From a bacterium (GTDB taxonomy: Bacteria > Bacillota > Clostridia > Lachnospirales > Lachnospiraceae), in contig JAUNSO010000003.1 in the NCBI GenBank assembly GCA_030539165.1, positions 1-64,000 of the forward strand: 64,000 bases of DNA, read 5' to 3'. Shown piece by piece: positions 1 through 8,178 of the stretch. The position numbers were made by a program, and so were the translations under genes. Numbering within the stretch: the stretch's first letter is position 1; the number at the start of each line of letters is the position of its first letter. A model generated the notes under the pieces. It worked only from the letters and a program-made list of their open reading frames with translations. It searched no databases and was not told the origin of the DNA.

Positions 1-1764
1 GACGGCAGTATTGTCACAATCTCCTCTGCAGGGACCTATGTCCTGTCAGGGACACTATCTGACGGGCAGATTCTCATAGATGCCGGAGATGATGATATCG
101 TACAGCTGGTTATGAACGGTACGGATTTGTCCTGTCTGGACAGTGCACCCATTTATGGTGTCAATGCGGATGAAATCGTGCTGACACTCGCGGAGGGTAC
201 AGAGAATATCATTTCCGACGGAACGACATATTCCTATGAAGCAGATGAAGAAGAACCGGATGCCGCTATTTTCAGTCACGATGATCTGGACATCAATGGT
301 TCAGGCTCCCTGACTGTGAACGGTAATTACCTAAAGGGCATCCGTTCCAAGGATGATCTGACGATCGTAAACGGCACATTGAATGTAACAGCTGTAGATG
401 ATGCCATTTCAGGCAAGGACGGGCTCTATATTGCGGGCGGTACGTTTGTAGTCAATGCAGGTGAAGATGCTCTGAAATCCAGCAATGACAGCGACACAGA
501 CAAGGGTGACGTACACATCACGGCAGGTATCTTTTCCATCAATGCCGGCGATGACGCTGTACATGCAGAAAAAAACCTGATTATTGACGGCGGCACGATC
601 AATATCGAAAGCTCTACTGAGGCTCTTGAGGGAATGACCGTTACGGTCAATGGTGGTGATATCAATCTGGTGGCAAGTGACGATGGCATCAATGCAGCAG
701 GCTCCGGTCTGTCTGATGATACAGAACAGGCGGCAGATACCGCTGCCGGAACAGAATCCACAGCAAAGGACGATACCACAGACTCTGCCAAGAAGCAGGC
801 AACGGCAGATACCGATACAAAGAAGGATATGACACCTCCTGATGGTGGTGATATGACACCTCCGAATGGGGAAACTATGACTCCGCCCGATGGAGAAGCT
901 ATGACGCCTCCAGATGGGGATACTGCAGCGGCATCCGCCGGTGACAGGGCAGGCGGCGGATTTGGCGGTGGCAAGGGCGGTTTCATGGATGAAGCAACCG
1001 ATTATAATTACATCCGCATCACAGGTGGAACGATCACAGTGGATGCAGGTGGTGACGGAATCGACTCCAACGGAAATCTCTATGTCAGCGGCGGTAATAT
1101 CACAATTTATGGCCCGACCAATGATGGAAATGGTCCTCTCGACTATGCCGGCACATTTGAAATCACAGGCGGTACCTTCCTCGCGGCAGGCAGCTCCGGT
1201 ATGGCACAGAATGCAAGTGATGGCTCCACACAGCCTTCTTTGCTCGTATACCTTACTTCCACGCAGGAAGCAGGCACCATTTTTACACTCTGCGATGCAA
1301 GCGGTACTACCATAACAAGTATTACTCCGATTAAGTCCTGTCAATGTATTCTGTTCAGCACACCTGACATGGCTCAGGGCAATACTTATACAGTCAAATC
1401 AAATGATACAGCATTATGTACCGTAACCCTTGAAAATATTGCAACTTCCATCTCTGAAGACGGATCCGAGGTACAAGGAGGCATGGGCGGTAAGAACCCC
1501 GGCAATATGGGAGGTGAACGTCCTGAAAATGCTGACGACGCACGCCCTGAAGCTGGTACTGCCCCTGACGGTACAGCAGATGAAATGCCTGCAGGTACTG
1601 ACATGATGCCTCCGACAGACGGCACAGCACCAGAGAATGCCCCTGCTGGTGGTCCGGGCGGCCCCGGTAGTCAAGGTGGCAGACCCGGCGCCCAAGGCAT
1701 ACCCGGTGGTCAGGATGGTGGATCCGGCGCCCAAAACGACTCCGGTGGCAACGCCACACAATAA
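1..1764 (+). CDS. Carbohydrate-binding domain (Cthe_2159/DUF4353-like) surface protein, 5' end cut off
   Basis: The frame is open from base 1, so the start and any signal peptide lie outside the window; 587 residues are visible. The first 250 or so residues are short beta-strand repeats (patterns such as VNGGxI, ITGGTI, DGIDSNG, DDAIxGKD) typical of the Cthe_2159 pectin-binding beta-helix family. A low-complexity insert follows, with four tandem M-T-P-P-D/N-G units around bases 828-920 and a Gly-rich patch, and then the helix resumes. The C-terminus (from about base 1480) is disordered, rich in Gly, Pro, Met and Asn. Known members bind acidic polysaccharide at the cell surface; that role is inferred here. 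Alternative: a secreted adhesin of the same fold. Confidence 0.8.
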   Translation, partial: DGSIVTISSAGTYVLSGTLSDGQILIDAGDDDIVQLVMNGTDLSCLDSAPIYGVNADEIVLTLAEGTENIISDGTTYSYEADEEEPDAAIFSHDDLDINGSGSLTVNGNYLKGIRSKDDLTIVNGTLNVTAVDDAISGKDGLYIAGGTFVVNAGEDALKSSNDSDTDKGDVHITAGIFSINAGDDAVHAEKNLIIDGGTINIESSTEALEGMTVTVNGGDINLVASDDGINAAGSGLSDDTEQAADTAAGTESTAKDDTTDSAKKQATADTDTKKDMTPPDGGDMTPPNGETMTPPDGEAMTPPDGDTAAASAGDRAGGGFGGGKGGFMDEATDYNYIRITGGTITVDAGGDGIDSNGNLYVSGGNITIYGPTNDGNGPLDYAGTFEITGGTFLAAGSSGMAQNASDGSTQPSLLVYLTSTQEAGTIFTLCDASGTTITSITPIKSCQCILFSTPDMAQGNTYTVKSNDTALCTVTLENIATSISEDGSEVQGGMGGKNPGNMGGERPENADDARPEAGTAPDGTADEMPAGTDMMPPTDGTAPENAPAGGPGGPGSQGGRPGAQGIPGGQDGGSGAQNDSGGNATQ

Positions 1765-1826
1765 ACAGACTTCACACGCCCCTTTTTATATATGGTCAGC
1801 AGACCAGCTCAAAGCAGAATTTCTGC

Positions 1827-1904
1827 ATATAAAAAAGTGAAGTGTGCTGCGGATATCAGCTTCCGATTACCCTGATACCCGCCGGTGCACTTCACTTTTT
1901 ATAT
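1827..1904. terminator. Bidirectional intrinsic terminator
   Basis: The arm AAAAAGTGAAGTG (1832-1844) pairs with CACTTCACTTTTT (1888-1900), and flanking TATA bases extend the stem. The A-tract and T-tract make it work on both strands, which suits its place between two convergent genes. Confidence 0.8.
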
Positions 1905-1942
1905 TTAAATTGAATTCTTAATGTAATAAAGAAAAACTTTTA

Positions 1943-2596
1943 TTAATGACTACCAGAAACAGGTATTGCGTCACCACTCGATGAACTTCCACCAGATTCC
2001 GGCATTCTCGTTGTTTCAATTTCAGGTGTTCTCGTCGTATCCACTATAATGGTTGAACTGGGTATCGATGATTCAGGATCGCTTTCCCAGTTTGTATCTG
2101 CATATTGCCTGCCCAGTGCCTCCTGCTCTTCCGGAGTCAGACGCTGTATGGGAGCATTCGTCCCTGCCGGCGCTGCACCAACGACCTGATATTGATTCGC
2201 AAAATCGTTTACAATCCTTGTATTCTTATCAAGCGCAATCAGTGTACTAATGTCAACTGTAACACCTTTATCAACATCAATTGAATTTGCTCCCGTTAAT
2301 ACCAATGACCCAATATTTACATTGTTTGTCAGTACAATATCACCTGTGTCCATCAACGTCAGTTGTTTTGTTGTCGGTACTCCGTTCACGGCGGAATCGG
2401 CTATACATACACCCTCATAGCTGATATTGGTTCCGGGAATCGTAACGATGTAAGTGATAACCGGATAGTCATTCACACCCGGTATCTTACTCTTGTCAAT
2501 TGTAAAAACATCTGCCTTTGTCTGTGTCTGCGCAAAAGCCACCAGCAGACCAAAAATAAGAGTGGCCGATATGAGATATTTTATCATTCTTTTCAT
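1943..2596 (-). CDS. Secreted protein of unknown function with Ser/Thr-rich tail
   Basis: 217 residues. I chose the ATG at 2596 because AAAGGAGAA lies just upstream and it begins a clear signal peptide (MKRMIKYL, then a hydrophobic run ending in TQTKA). An in-frame start 13 codons earlier has no ribosome site. The mature part has beta-rich segments, with I/V strands around GTNISYEG and TGDIVLTNNVNIGSLVL, and an acidic stretch. The tail is Thr/Ser/Pro-rich (TTRTPEIETTRMPES, then SSSS) and ends in SGSH, with no sortase or membrane anchor visible. I do not recognise the family. The gene is monocistronic, with its own promoter at 2669-2697 and the shared terminator beyond its stop. Confidence 0.75.
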   Translation of the reverse strand: MKRMIKYLISATLIFGLLVAFAQTQTKADVFTIDKSKIPGVNDYPVITYIVTIPGTNISYEGVCIADSAVNGVPTTKQLTLMDTGDIVLTNNVNIGSLVLTGANSIDVDKGVTVDISTLIALDKNTRIVNDFANQYQVVGAAPAGTNAPIQRLTPEEQEALGRQYADTNWESDPESSIPSSTIIVDTTRTPEIETTRMPESGGSSSSGDAIPVSGSH

Positions 2597-2668
2597 ATTC
2601 TTCTCCTTTCGGTAGCAACCTCGTTTCCCATACATTGAATCATAAAAATCACTTAGGATTTCCAGTCA

Positions 2669-2697
2669 ATCATAGCAGACTCACCAATAAAAGTAAA
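2669..2697 (-). promoter_or_regulatory. Sigma-A-type promoter of the secreted-protein gene
   Basis: Read on the minus strand: TTTACT (2697-2692), 17-bp spacer, TATGAT (2674-2669). The expected start is near 2662, about 65 nt before the chosen ATG. Confidence 0.55.
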
Positions 2698-2774
2698 CTA
2701 CCCTTTCATACGAACAACACATAAAAATGTCACAACGTACAAATATCACAACATGCAAATGCCCAACATCTGCC

Positions 2775-3488
2775 TCAGCATGGAATACAGCACAAATTAC
2801 AAAACAGATTCAGGCAGCACATTTCCAGACACCAGCTGCCAACAGAGCTGCTGCGACCATAGTCCTCTCCTCTGCCCCGGTACCAGGAACCACCCTGCTG
2901 CAGTTTATTTAATAACATGCGGTATTCCATATTGTCAGGCTCTAATCCAGCAGCTCGCTCTGCATATTCCAAAGCAATCGCATTGTTTCCCAGACCGGAG
3001 TTTGCCACAGCACTATAGTAATACCATCTTGCTGTCCTGCTGTATTCCTCGATCCGGTTCAGTACATTGAGTGCTGACTGATACTCTCCTGCATTGATAT
3101 AATTACGGGCTGCCTGCATATCAGTGGATTCCTCCTGCTGTCCTGCTGCACGCTGCCATGTGCCAAAGAAATCGTCAAATGCAGAGCCTCTCCGGTAGTC
3201 CTGCCCATAACCTGCTGAGCCATACCCGAACGGATTGCCATTTCCAGACGTTCCGTATCCGGCTCCCTGACCGTATCCGCCCATAGAACCGTAAGCCCCT
3301 CGTTCACGCATTTCTGTAATGTTCCTGTACGCCTCCTGCACTTCCTTGAACTTCTGCTCAGCAAGAACCGGATTGTCAAGATTGGCATCCGGATGGTATT
3401 TCTTGCTCAATGCACGATATGCTTTTTTGATTTCCTCATCTGTGGCATTGCCTGCAACACCAAGTACCCTGTATGGATCTGCTGTCAT
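2775..3488 (-). CDS. J-domain protein with TPR region and Cys-rich C-terminus
   Basis: 237 residues. An N-terminal J domain (about 4-65) carries the HPD motif at 32-34, which in this family stimulates the ATPase of DnaK-type Hsp70. A Gly/Tyr/Phe-rich linker follows (about 70-110), then a helical TPR-like part (about 120-200, pattern ALNVLNRI..A.WYYYSAVANSGLGN.A.ALEYAERA). There is no DnaJ zinc finger or substrate domain. The last 18 residues hold seven cysteines (C-x3-CC-x4-C-x2-CC-x2-C), which is very unusual and could bind metal, form disulfides or be lipidated. The ATG overlaps the stop of the upstream DUF5685 gene by 4 nt (ATGA), so the two are translationally coupled. The client is unknown. 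Confidence 0.85.
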   Translation of the reverse strand: MTADPYRVLGVAGNATDEEIKKAYRALSKKYHPDANLDNPVLAEQKFKEVQEAYRNITEMRERGAYGSMGGYGQGAGYGTSGNGNPFGYGSAGYGQDYRRGSAFDDFFGTWQRAAGQQEESTDMQAARNYINAGEYQSALNVLNRIEEYSRTARWYYYSAVANSGLGNNAIALEYAERAAGLEPDNMEYRMLLNKLQQGGSWYRGRGEDYGRSSSVGSWCLEMCCLNLFCNLCCIPC

Positions 3489-4324
3489 TCTTTTTTCTCA
3501 CGCTTTCGCTTCATCTGCTCAAATTTATTCCATGATCCTGCATATAGGATATTCCGCAAAATATCTGCATCCTGTATGATCGGCAGCTTTTCAAATGCCT
3601 TTGCTGCCTCCGCCATCATCAGATTCAGGATATCCTCTACACGCCGGTTAAATTTCTCTCCTGATTCATTGTGATAATACTGCTTCCAGGGATTATAGGA
3701 GCCGCTTTTACAGTCTGCAATCACATCCTCATAGGCGTCCATCAGGTAGATAAATTTTCCAAGGAAAAATCCTATACGCCGCAGATCCTTCTCCCAGACA
3801 TCTTCCTTCCAGAGCATGATCTCTGCCATCATCGTCCCTGTCAGTCCTGCTGCACGATCCAGACTAAAATCTCCTTCTGTTTCACACACTGTCAGCTCTC
3901 TGACGTAGTCCTCAACTGCCCGGACCTGTCTCGGATACTGATTCTTCAGATCTCCATAATGCTGCTCTAAAAGCTTCGCCAGAGCTTTGCTTTTTGCATT
4001 CCTGTCATCCTTCCAGTCATCCATGAGATTATAGTAGGACAACAAAATGCCCATATCGGCTGCATAGTCGGTAATCTCGTTCATATACATATCATGCATT
4101 TTGGCCGGATGCATGATGCAGGCATGACGCTCCTGCCTGTAATCCGGCTCATATAATGCATTCAGCAAAATCGTCAGAAATGTCATATCATAATTAAGCG
4201 TTACCTGACCTGCCTTGCCGTACCGTTCTTTGAGGGCACGGCACAGTCCACAGTAAAATGCCTGATAACGTTTCACATCTTCCGGTTTCATTTCTTTTTT
4301 ATTGGTTACAATATATCCGAACAC
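3485..4324 (-). CDS. DUF5685 family protein, resembles an isoprenoid-synthase helical fold
   Basis: 279 residues, all-alpha in appearance. The start is GTG at 4324 with AAGGAG seven nt upstream. An N-terminal CGLC (25-28) with Cys69 and His72 could form a metal site. Two acidic motifs, DDWKDD (102-107) and DAYEDVIAD (196-204) followed by a basic Lys-x-Gly segment, sit where squalene/phytoene synthases carry their two aspartate-rich motifs. I therefore infer a shared fold; activity is unproven. The name DUF5685 is from memory of the N-terminal pattern (MFGY.V.NK..., YYCGLCRALK). The gene is coupled to the downstream J-domain gene and probably shares a unit with the zinc-ribbon gene upstream (45-nt gap). 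Confidence 0.8.
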   Translation of the reverse strand: MFGYIVTNKKEMKPEDVKRYQAFYCGLCRALKERYGKAGQVTLNYDMTFLTILLNALYEPDYRQERHACIMHPAKMHDMYMNEITDYAADMGILLSYYNLMDDWKDDRNAKSKALAKLLEQHYGDLKNQYPRQVRAVEDYVRELTVCETEGDFSLDRAAGLTGTMMAEIMLWKEDVWEKDLRRIGFFLGKFIYLMDAYEDVIADCKSGSYNPWKQYYHNESGEKFNRRVEDILNLMMAEAAKAFEKLPIIQDADILRNILYAGSWNKFEQMKRKREKKE

Positions 4325-4369
4325 CTGAGATCTCCTTCATCATTATCCTTGCCGGCATGCCTTCTGTCA

Positions 4370-4765
4370 TCATGTCCTTCGTTCAAACTCAGCCCTGCAC
4401 TTCGGACAGGTAATCCGGATCTGGCCTTTGCCACGCGGTACACGAATATCCTGATGGCAGGTGGGACATCTGAAGAATTTATGAGTCTTATATTGTGTAA
4501 CGTGTGTTTTCTTATTATGAAAAAAGCGTCTGATCCCTGCTGTCATCTTCATAAAAGCTGCATTTTCCCCATATCTCTTCTGAATATTGCGTGACAGCAT
4601 TCTGAAATATGCATAGCCCAGCACTGCCAGTCCCAGCAGGTCTATGTAAGGATATCTGATGAACGTAGCAATCAGAATCAGTACAAATGACACACCCAGC
4701 AGAAATCTGTTAAAAGAATCCACTCCATATCTTCCGATCATAAACCTCTGTAACTTTTCACGCAT
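4370..4765 (-). CDS. Small membrane protein with C-terminal zinc ribbon
   Basis: 131 residues from the ATG at 4765, chosen for AAGGGG/AAGGAT just upstream; the 36 codons before it are open but lack a ribosome site. Two hydrophobic segments (about 20-55) form a likely hairpin in the membrane. A cytosolic C-terminal zinc ribbon follows: CPTC, then about 17 residues with basic strands, then CPKC. The function is not recognised. It is first in an apparent operon with DUF5685 and the J-domain gene, so a role in the same chaperone-linked process is plausible but only inferred from position. Confidence 0.75.
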   Translation of the reverse strand: MREKLQRFMIGRYGVDSFNRFLLGVSFVLILIATFIRYPYIDLLGLAVLGYAYFRMLSRNIQKRYGENAAFMKMTAGIRRFFHNKKTHVTQYKTHKFFRCPTCHQDIRVPRGKGQIRITCPKCRAEFERRT

Positions 4766-4910
4766 ATCCTTACCCCTTTTTTGATTGCATATCATTTCCG
4801 GCAGCCGGTTTTTCATTCGATCTACCCGGCAGCTGTATACACTCCATCTTATCAATACCATCCATAAATACAATAGAATGGCTCTAAACTTTTATTAATA
4901 ATTTATAAAC

Positions 4911-4946
4911 AAAAACAGGAAAGCAGCTTTATATTTGCTTTCCTGT
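4911..4946 (-). terminator. Intrinsic terminator of the MBL-fold gene
   Basis: An 11-bp perfect stem, ACAGGAAAGCA (4915-4925) with TGCTTTCCTGT (4936-4946), is followed on the minus strand by a run of T. Confidence 0.8.
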
Positions 4947-4985
4947 AATCACATCTGTTACTTTTACATCGTTCACGTTCAAACA

Positions 4986-5846
4986 TCAATACAATATGTA
5001 GCCCTCGACCTCTTCCAAAAACTCCAGCCGTTGTCCGGTGGAGAGATACTGCAGCCGGTTGCCCAGCTTCTCTTTCATTTTATCAAACGCCTTACGTCCC
5101 GTACAATGGCATGTATAGAATGTGGTCTTATTCCATTCTTCCAGTATCTCTGTTGTCTCATCGATCAGTTGATCACTTTCATAAGTGTCAGTAGGTTCAT
5201 AGTACATATGAAACCCGCCTATGACTAACATCGGTTTCTCCTGGCACACCTCTACCGCACGATCCAGAATATTGGCAATCCCGTTATGCGCACAGCCGGT
5301 CAGCAGTGCCCACTCCTTGCCATTTGTTAATAACATGTGTTGTTCATGTACAAATTCATCTGTAATCAGCTTTCCGCCCCTGCGAACACACATGACCTCA
5401 TTAGACTTTGGATAGCCGCGCCGCTTGCTGACCCCTGCAAATAATGTTATTTCACCATCCACCTTTGTAAAGTGATCCGTCAATACAAATCTTTCATCAT
5501 TTTCATCAATCAGACCGGCATCGATCCCGATCGGACAGGGAATCCCCTCAACCTTGATAAAATGAGGATCCATTACGTTTCTGTTCAAATAGATTTTCGC
5601 TGTATCATTCGCATTTAAGAAAGCACGCAGCCCACCTACATGATCACTGTGACCATGAGACAGGACTACCATATCTATTTCCGAGATATCAATGTCAAGA
5701 GCCGCTGCATTCCGCAGAAAGGTATCATTCGGGCCAAGATCCATCAAAATCTTGTGATCACGCGTCTCGATATAGAAACACAATCCGTGTCTGGCAATCA
5801 GATTCTGCGATGTCACTGTATTTTCTACCAAAGGAATAATCTTCAA
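4986..5846 (-). CDS. MBL-fold metallo-hydrolase
   Basis: 286 residues if the TTG at 5846 is used. A perfect GGAGG lies 8 nt before it, whereas the ATG at 5861 has no ribosome site and itself contains the GGAGG. The first metal motif HGHSDH is followed by later metal-site candidates GCAH and GGFH, so the dinuclear centre of the metallo-beta-lactamase fold looks complete. The N-terminus (KIIPLVENTV) and the order of motifs match the group annotated as dihydropterin-aminobenzene-phosphate synthase-like hydrolases. The substrate cannot be told. The gene has its own promoter inside the end of spoVAD and its own terminator. Its 5' leader contains two short hairpins (5864-5889 and 5890-5912). Confidence 0.85.
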   Translation of the reverse strand: MKIIPLVENTVTSQNLIARHGLCFYIETRDHKILMDLGPNDTFLRNAAALDIDISEIDMVVLSHGHSDHVGGLRAFLNANDTAKIYLNRNVMDPHFIKVEGIPCPIGIDAGLIDENDERFVLTDHFTKVDGEITLFAGVSKRRGYPKSNEVMCVRRGGKLITDEFVHEQHMLLTNGKEWALLTGCAHNGIANILDRAVEVCQEKPMLVIGGFHMYYEPTDTYESDQLIDETTEILEEWNKTTFYTCHCTGRKAFDKMKEKLGNRLQYLSTGQRLEFLEEVEGYILY

Positions 5847-5917
5847 AGCTGCCGCCTCCATCTATTGGCTTTTCTTCCGCTCAGCCAATCAGGGGATCAG
5901 AACGCTCCCCTGACTGG

Positions 5918-5946
5918 ATTATAACATATTCACGAAATCGTTTCCA
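5918..5946 (-). promoter_or_regulatory. Extended -10 promoter of the MBL-fold gene
   Basis: Minus strand: TGGAAA (5946-5941), 17-bp spacer ending in TGT, then TATAAT (5923-5918). It overlaps the last codons of spoVAD. Confidence 0.55.
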
Positions 5947-6961
5947 GTACAACTGCATGTGCGATTCCCGGTACTGTTTTGCCTTCATTAAAGCTGACTG
6001 TGGAAAGCAATGCCCCCGTTGGAACAAAGAGAACCCTCTTCCATGTGCCGCTCTTGATCTGTCTCAATATATAGGCACTCAAGGTCACTGCCGAGCATCC
6101 ACAGCCACTACCGCCCGCATGCGTATCCTGTTTGTCCGCATCGAAAATCTCTATTCCACAGTCCATATGGACTGTGCCGATGTCAAAACCTTTCTCCTTG
6201 AGTAAGTCTATGAGCAAAGTGCGTCCGATTGCGCCAAGATCGCCTGTGACAATCCTGTCATAATCCTTCGGACTCCTGTTATAATCCATAAAATTGTGAT
6301 AAATCGTATCTGCTGCTGCAGGAGCCATCGCTGCTCCCATATTCATGGAATCCTTGATTCCAAAATCCACGATTTTTCCTGTTGTAATTCCCGTAATTCT
6401 GGCAGATGCTGCATTTCCCTTGCCTTCCTTCTGATCAGACAGTACAAATGCTCCTGCACCCGTGACCGTCCAGGTTGCTGACAAGGGTCTCTGATTTCCA
6501 TACTCCAAAGGAAAACGAAATTGCTTTTCTGCGCTTGCAAAATGGCTGGATGTCACGCACAATACGTGAGCTGCATAACCTCCTGCAATCGTCATCGCAC
6601 CAAGGGAAAGTGCCTCTCCGCAGGTCGAGCATGCCCCATACAGTCCAAACATCGGTATTTGATAGCTGGCTGTTCCAAAGGAGCTCGCAATCAATTGACC
6701 AAGTAAGTCACCGGCAAACAGATAGCGTATTTCTGCACTTTGCATACCTGCCTTGCCTAACGCCATGGTTACAGCTTCTTTCTGGAGAGTACTCTCAGCC
6801 TCTTCCCATGTCTGGTTTCCAAACATGGCATCCTCACAGATCACATCAAAGAGCTCCCCCATTGGGCCCTCTCCTTCTTTTTTCCCTACGATGGACGCAG
6901 AATTCAGAATATATACAGGGCTTTCAAACCGTATGCTTTGTTTTCCGATCATCTGAGTCAT
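5930..6961 (-). CDS. spoVAD: Stage V sporulation protein AD
   Basis: 343 residues, the family's usual size, with the thiolase-like fold known for SpoVAD. Characteristic segments are SIRFESPVYI near the start, the YGACSTCGEAL region, TSSHFASAEKQFR, and GGSGCGC with SAVTL near the end. SpoVAD binds dipicolinic acid and sits on the inner membrane of the spore as part of the SpoVA channel that loads it. The ATG at 6961 is preceded by GGAGG at nine nt. It lies 102 nt after azlD rather than after spoVAC, and no spoVAE follows; the next gene is the unrelated MBL hydrolase. Confidence 0.95.
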   Translation of the reverse strand: MTQMIGKQSIRFESPVYILNSASIVGKKEGEGPMGELFDVICEDAMFGNQTWEEAESTLQKEAVTMALGKAGMQSAEIRYLFAGDLLGQLIASSFGTASYQIPMFGLYGACSTCGEALSLGAMTIAGGYAAHVLCVTSSHFASAEKQFRFPLEYGNQRPLSATWTVTGAGAFVLSDQKEGKGNAASARITGITTGKIVDFGIKDSMNMGAAMAPAAADTIYHNFMDYNRSPKDYDRIVTGDLGAIGRTLLIDLLKEKGFDIGTVHMDCGIEIFDADKQDTHAGGSGCGCSAVTLSAYILRQIKSGTWKRVLFVPTGALLSTVSFNEGKTVPGIAHAVVLETIS

Positions 6962-7063
6962 ATCATACTGCCTCCGCTTACTGCACCGCTGCCCGCGTGA
7001 TCACCATGCACGTGGTCTGCACTGCTTACTTTACATCAGATAGTATGACCCTTTTTCTGTCTT

Positions 7064-7372
7064 TTATACAAGGAGCTGCAACAAAATATAAAGACCGGTT
7101 GTGACGGATATGGTCAATATCATATTTTCCTTTTTGATCGCCAGAACGGCTGCTGTGACTGCTGCAATCACTGCAATCGGTATATGTGCCGTATCGAGCT
7201 GCAAAATGCCGGGAAAGATCAATGCCCCGAGCGCTGCATAGGGTATGTACTCTAAAAACAGCTCCATCCGCCTGTTCAGCTTATTCTTCCCGACCAGAAA
7301 TACCGGCAGAGCTCTCGGTATGTATGTCACCAGAAACATCAGAAACATGAGTATCCATATTTTCGCATGCAT
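7064..7372 (-). CDS. azlD: AzlD family branched-chain amino acid export subunit
   Basis: 102 residues with three to four membrane helices and the family signature TYIPRALP near the N-terminus. AzlD is the small partner of AzlC; in Bacillus the pair exports branched-chain amino acids and 4-azaleucine. The ATG at 7372 has AAAGGAGG nine nt upstream. It lies 92 nt inside the end of azlC in another frame, an unusually long overlap. Placed between azlC and spoVAD. Confidence 0.9.
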   Translation of the reverse strand: MHAKIWILMFLMFLVTYIPRALPVFLVGKNKLNRRMELFLEYIPYAALGALIFPGILQLDTAHIPIAVIAAVTAAVLAIKKENMILTISVTTGLYILLQLLV

Positions 7373-8069
7373 CTTCCATGGCCTCCTTTCGTAATCTCAA
7401 GGTACTTCCGATGGCAGCACCTGATAGCATCGAAATGATGACTGACCATCCTGATGGTATCCAGATACTCAGGACACAGTTCAATAAGATGCTGATGATG
7501 ACCGTCTTTAAGATGTCTGAATCCCTGACTGCCCTGGGTGCGATGATCTGAATAAACATGGCATACAGTGCAATCACAAGATAGGAACAGATTTTCTGCG
7601 GAATCAGCTGAATCAAAAATGTACCTGCCAGCGTTCCTACGATCCACGAAAAATAAGTCATGCATGCTACTCCAGCAAAAAATGGAGCTCCACTGGACTC
7701 CGGCTCTACGGAATAAAGAGCAAATGTCTCATCCGTCACGCCAAAAGCCATCACCAGTCTGGCACCAAGCGTTGACCAGTTCAGTCGACGCATTACATAG
7801 GTACTCATAATAAAATGCCGCAGGTTTAAAAAGAATACTGCAAAGACAATTTCGATCATACCACTGCCTGCTGCCAGCATCTGTACAGCCACAATCTGAC
7901 TGGAACCAGCCAATACCATCACAGACATCATACTGGTCTCCAGAGCATTCATCCCACTCTGTGATGCTAAAACCGCAAATGTTGTAGCCACCGGGAAAAA
8001 TCCGACCAAAATCGGAATTCCCGTCTGAATACCCCTGAGGAATTCCGATTTTACATTGCACTGTTTCAT
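7281..8069 (-). CDS. azlC: AzlC family branched-chain amino acid exporter, large subunit
   Basis: 262 residues with about six membrane helices. Family motifs are FLRGIQTGIPILVGFFPVA near the start, the AGSSQIVAVQ segment, LRHFIMSTY and GVTDETFALYS. AzlC normally ends near residue 230; here an extra hydrophilic tail of about 30 residues (rich in D, E, S, T) is encoded over the start of azlD. The start is set by AAGGAG upstream of 8069. A hairpin at 8105-8133 separates it from spoVAC, so azlC may begin a separate transcript that also carries azlD and spoVAD. The substrate is inferred from the family. Confidence 0.9.
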   Translation of the reverse strand: MKQCNVKSEFLRGIQTGIPILVGFFPVATTFAVLASQSGMNALETSMMSVMVLAGSSQIVAVQMLAAGSGMIEIVFAVFFLNLRHFIMSTYVMRRLNWSTLGARLVMAFGVTDETFALYSVEPESSGAPFFAGVACMTYFSWIVGTLAGTFLIQLIPQKICSYLVIALYAMFIQIIAPRAVRDSDILKTVIISILLNCVLSIWIPSGWSVIISMLSGAAIGSTLRLRKEAMEDACENMDTHVSDVSGDIHTESSAGISGREE

Positions 8070-8104
8070 AAATATCGCTCCTTATATCTTCCGCAAATAA
8101 AACC

Positions 8105-8133
8105 GGATTTTGTCTGTCTGTATGACAAAATCC
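8105..8133 (-). terminator. Hairpin between spoVAC and azlC, weak terminator
   Basis: GGATTTTGTC (8105-8114) pairs perfectly with GACAAAATCC (8124-8133). On the minus strand it is followed by GGTTTTATTT, a poor T-tract, so termination may be partial. Confidence 0.45.
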
Positions 8134-8178
8134 CTGCATGCTATGATTTCACTAATTCACTCAAAAGTCAAGTCTTTG

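Noticed and set aside
409..1344. Long open frames antisense to the beta-helix protein
   Set aside because: Low-complexity, Cys/Ile- or Ser/Pro-rich products caused by the repeat codons of the plus-strand gene; no ribosome site or family motif.
5864..5912. Two hairpins upstream of the MBL gene as a riboswitch
   Set aside because: Too short, no recognised consensus, and the predicted start falls inside the upstream hairpin.
7281..7372. Frameshift joining azlC and azlD
   Set aside because: Both genes have complete family domains and their own ribosome sites; an overlap explains the data better.
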